Positions 6,459-6,933 of a stretch of 6,933 bases of DNA are shown here, piece by piece. Each line of letters opens with the position of its first letter. Position 1 is the stretch's first letter. The translations under genes were made by a program, and so were the position numbers. Source of the stretch: Betaproteobacteria bacterium (GTDB taxonomy: Bacteria; Pseudomonadota; Gammaproteobacteria; Burkholderiales; SG8-39); assembly GCA_005881355.1 (NCBI GenBank), contig VBDM01000249.1:1-6933 (forward strand). The letters run 5' to 3'. The notes beneath the pieces were generated by a model, which worked only from the letters and a program-made list of their open reading frames with translations, was not told the origin of the DNA and did no database searches.

Positions 6459-6774
6459 GTGAGCATCAAGCGCCATCCGGCCGGGAGTCGTTTATGTGGC
6501 AGGCCAGGTCGCCGACGACCTCGCCCAGGGCATCGAGGGCCAAACCGAGCAAGTGCTCAAGAAGATCGATGCCGTGCTTGCCGCCGCGGGTACCCACAAG
6601 TCCAAGATCCTCTCGGCCAACGTGTGGGTCACCGACATCCGCAACCGCGACGAAATGAACGCGGCGTGGACGGCATGGGTCGATCCCGCCAATCTGCCGG
6701 CGCGCGCCACGGTCGAGGCGAAACTCGCCGATTCCCGGATGCTCGTCGAGATCATGGTGACGTGCGCCAAGTAA
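6459..6774 (+). pseudogene. RidA (YjgF/YER057c/UK114) family protein, frameshifted by a small N-terminal deletion
   Basis: GTG 6459 after a perfect AGGAGG opens with MSIKRHPAG, a start I recognise from this RidA subgroup. The body, GVVYVAGQVADDLAQGIEGQ onward, is in another frame from about 6484 to the TAA at 6774. It includes QVLKKIDAVLAAAG, the conserved arginine in PARATVEAKL (bases 6703-6705) and the closing VEIMVTCAK. RidA trimers hydrolyse reactive enamine/imine intermediates from PLP enzymes; the arginine binds the substrate carboxylate. Relatives have roughly 10 residues (about RMSxAVVHN) between HPAG and GVVY, the first beta-strand. They are missing here, so the defect is a short deletion with a frameshift. 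GGAGTCG (6484-6490) reads as G-S-R in the first frame and G-V-V in the second. A truncated product from GTG 6496 would lack the first strand and is unlikely to fold normally. It is 29 bp after the FAH gene. Real pseudogene or assembly error is undecided. Confidence 0.82.
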
Positions 6775-6790
6775 GTGCGAGCTCGCGCCG

Positions 6791-6933
6791 TCATCTGCGC
6801 CAGAACGCCGGCGTGGCGACGACGAAAAGCGTAAACAGCTCCAAGCGTCCGATCAGCATGGCGACCGTGCACACCCACGTCTGGAAATCGTTCAGCGCGG
6901 CGTAGTTGCTTGCCGGCCCGACCTGGTTCAGCC
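6791..6933 (-). CDS. trkH: TrkH-type potassium uptake protein, C-terminal fragment
   Basis: This reads on the minus strand from the window edge to a TGA at 6793-6791, with 46 complete residues and no start codon in view. The sequence contains LNQVGPASNYAALNDFQTW and then MLIGRLELFTLFVVATPAFWRR. This is the highly conserved end of TrkH/TrkI, the channel subunit of the Trk K+ uptake system. The NQVGPA-NY segment belongs to the last selectivity-filter repeat, and GRLE-FT-L-L-TPAFWR is the usual terminal helix and tail. It is an inner-membrane protein that works with the NAD/ATP-binding TrkA. It converges on the ridA gene with a 16-bp gap. The rest of the gene and any trkA lie beyond the window. 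Confidence 0.9.
   Translation of the reverse strand, partial: LNQVGPASNYAALNDFQTWVCTVAMLIGRLELFTLFVVATPAFWRR

Noticed and set aside
6496..6774. RidA as an intact shorter gene starting at GTG 6496
   Set aside because: GVVY, coded just upstream in the same frame, belongs to the first conserved strand, and a perfect AGGAGG serves the out-of-frame GTG at 6459 instead; a lesion explains both.
6777..6786. 10-bp palindrome GCGAGCTCGC between the ridA-like gene and trkH
   Set aside because: Short, no loop or T-run, and expected often in GC-rich DNA; not a convincing terminator or operator.

Overview
The window is GC-rich, densely coded chromosomal DNA from a proteobacterium, most likely a betaproteobacterium. 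The evidence is the gene content (UbiK, YifB/ComM, GlnK-AmtB with an Ala/Pro-rich AmtB leader, a BBP2-type outer-membrane porin, TrkH) and the gene order ubiK-yifB divergent from porin-glnK-amtB. There are no mobile elements, CRISPR arrays, rRNA or tRNA genes. The lineage is inferred from resemblance only.

Layout. Bases 2-343 (+) hold the end of a sterol desaturase/fatty acid hydroxylase family gene, overlapped by a small two-helix membrane protein gene (328-585). Convergent to them, on the minus strand, lies a ubiK-yifB pair (2415 down to 667). A 230-bp divergent intergenic region (2416-2645) carries what looks like a complete nitrogen control region. It has a perfect NtrC box (TGCAC-N7-GTGCA), a second weaker NtrC-like box 31 bp further on, and a good sigma54 -24/-12 promoter about 100 bp beyond. 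This drives (+) an outer-membrane porin gene, then glnK (PII signalling protein) and amtB (ammonium channel), closed by two tandem intrinsic terminators. Next comes a separate (+) unit with a fumarylacetoacetate-hydrolase-family gene and a RidA-family gene. The last 143 bases hold the 3' end of trkH on the minus strand, a gene fragment without its own start.

How the genes work together. The core is an ammonium-acquisition operon. Under nitrogen limitation NtrC-P with sigma54 should switch on a porin for the outer membrane, the AmtB channel in the inner membrane, and GlnK, which blocks AmtB when ammonium returns. GlnK keeps the uridylylation tyrosine (Tyr51), and AmtB keeps the twin-histidine pore and the phenylalanine gate.

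The main oddity is that two genes, the porin and ridA, are each broken by what appears to be a small internal deletion that removes roughly 10-16 residues and shifts the frame. At both junctions the same bases can be read as the end of one segment and the start of the next, as expected for deletion between short direct repeats. They may be true pseudogenes or assembly errors. I see no previously undescribed system here. The points of interest are the nitrogen promoter architecture, the porin's place in the operon, and the paired lesions.
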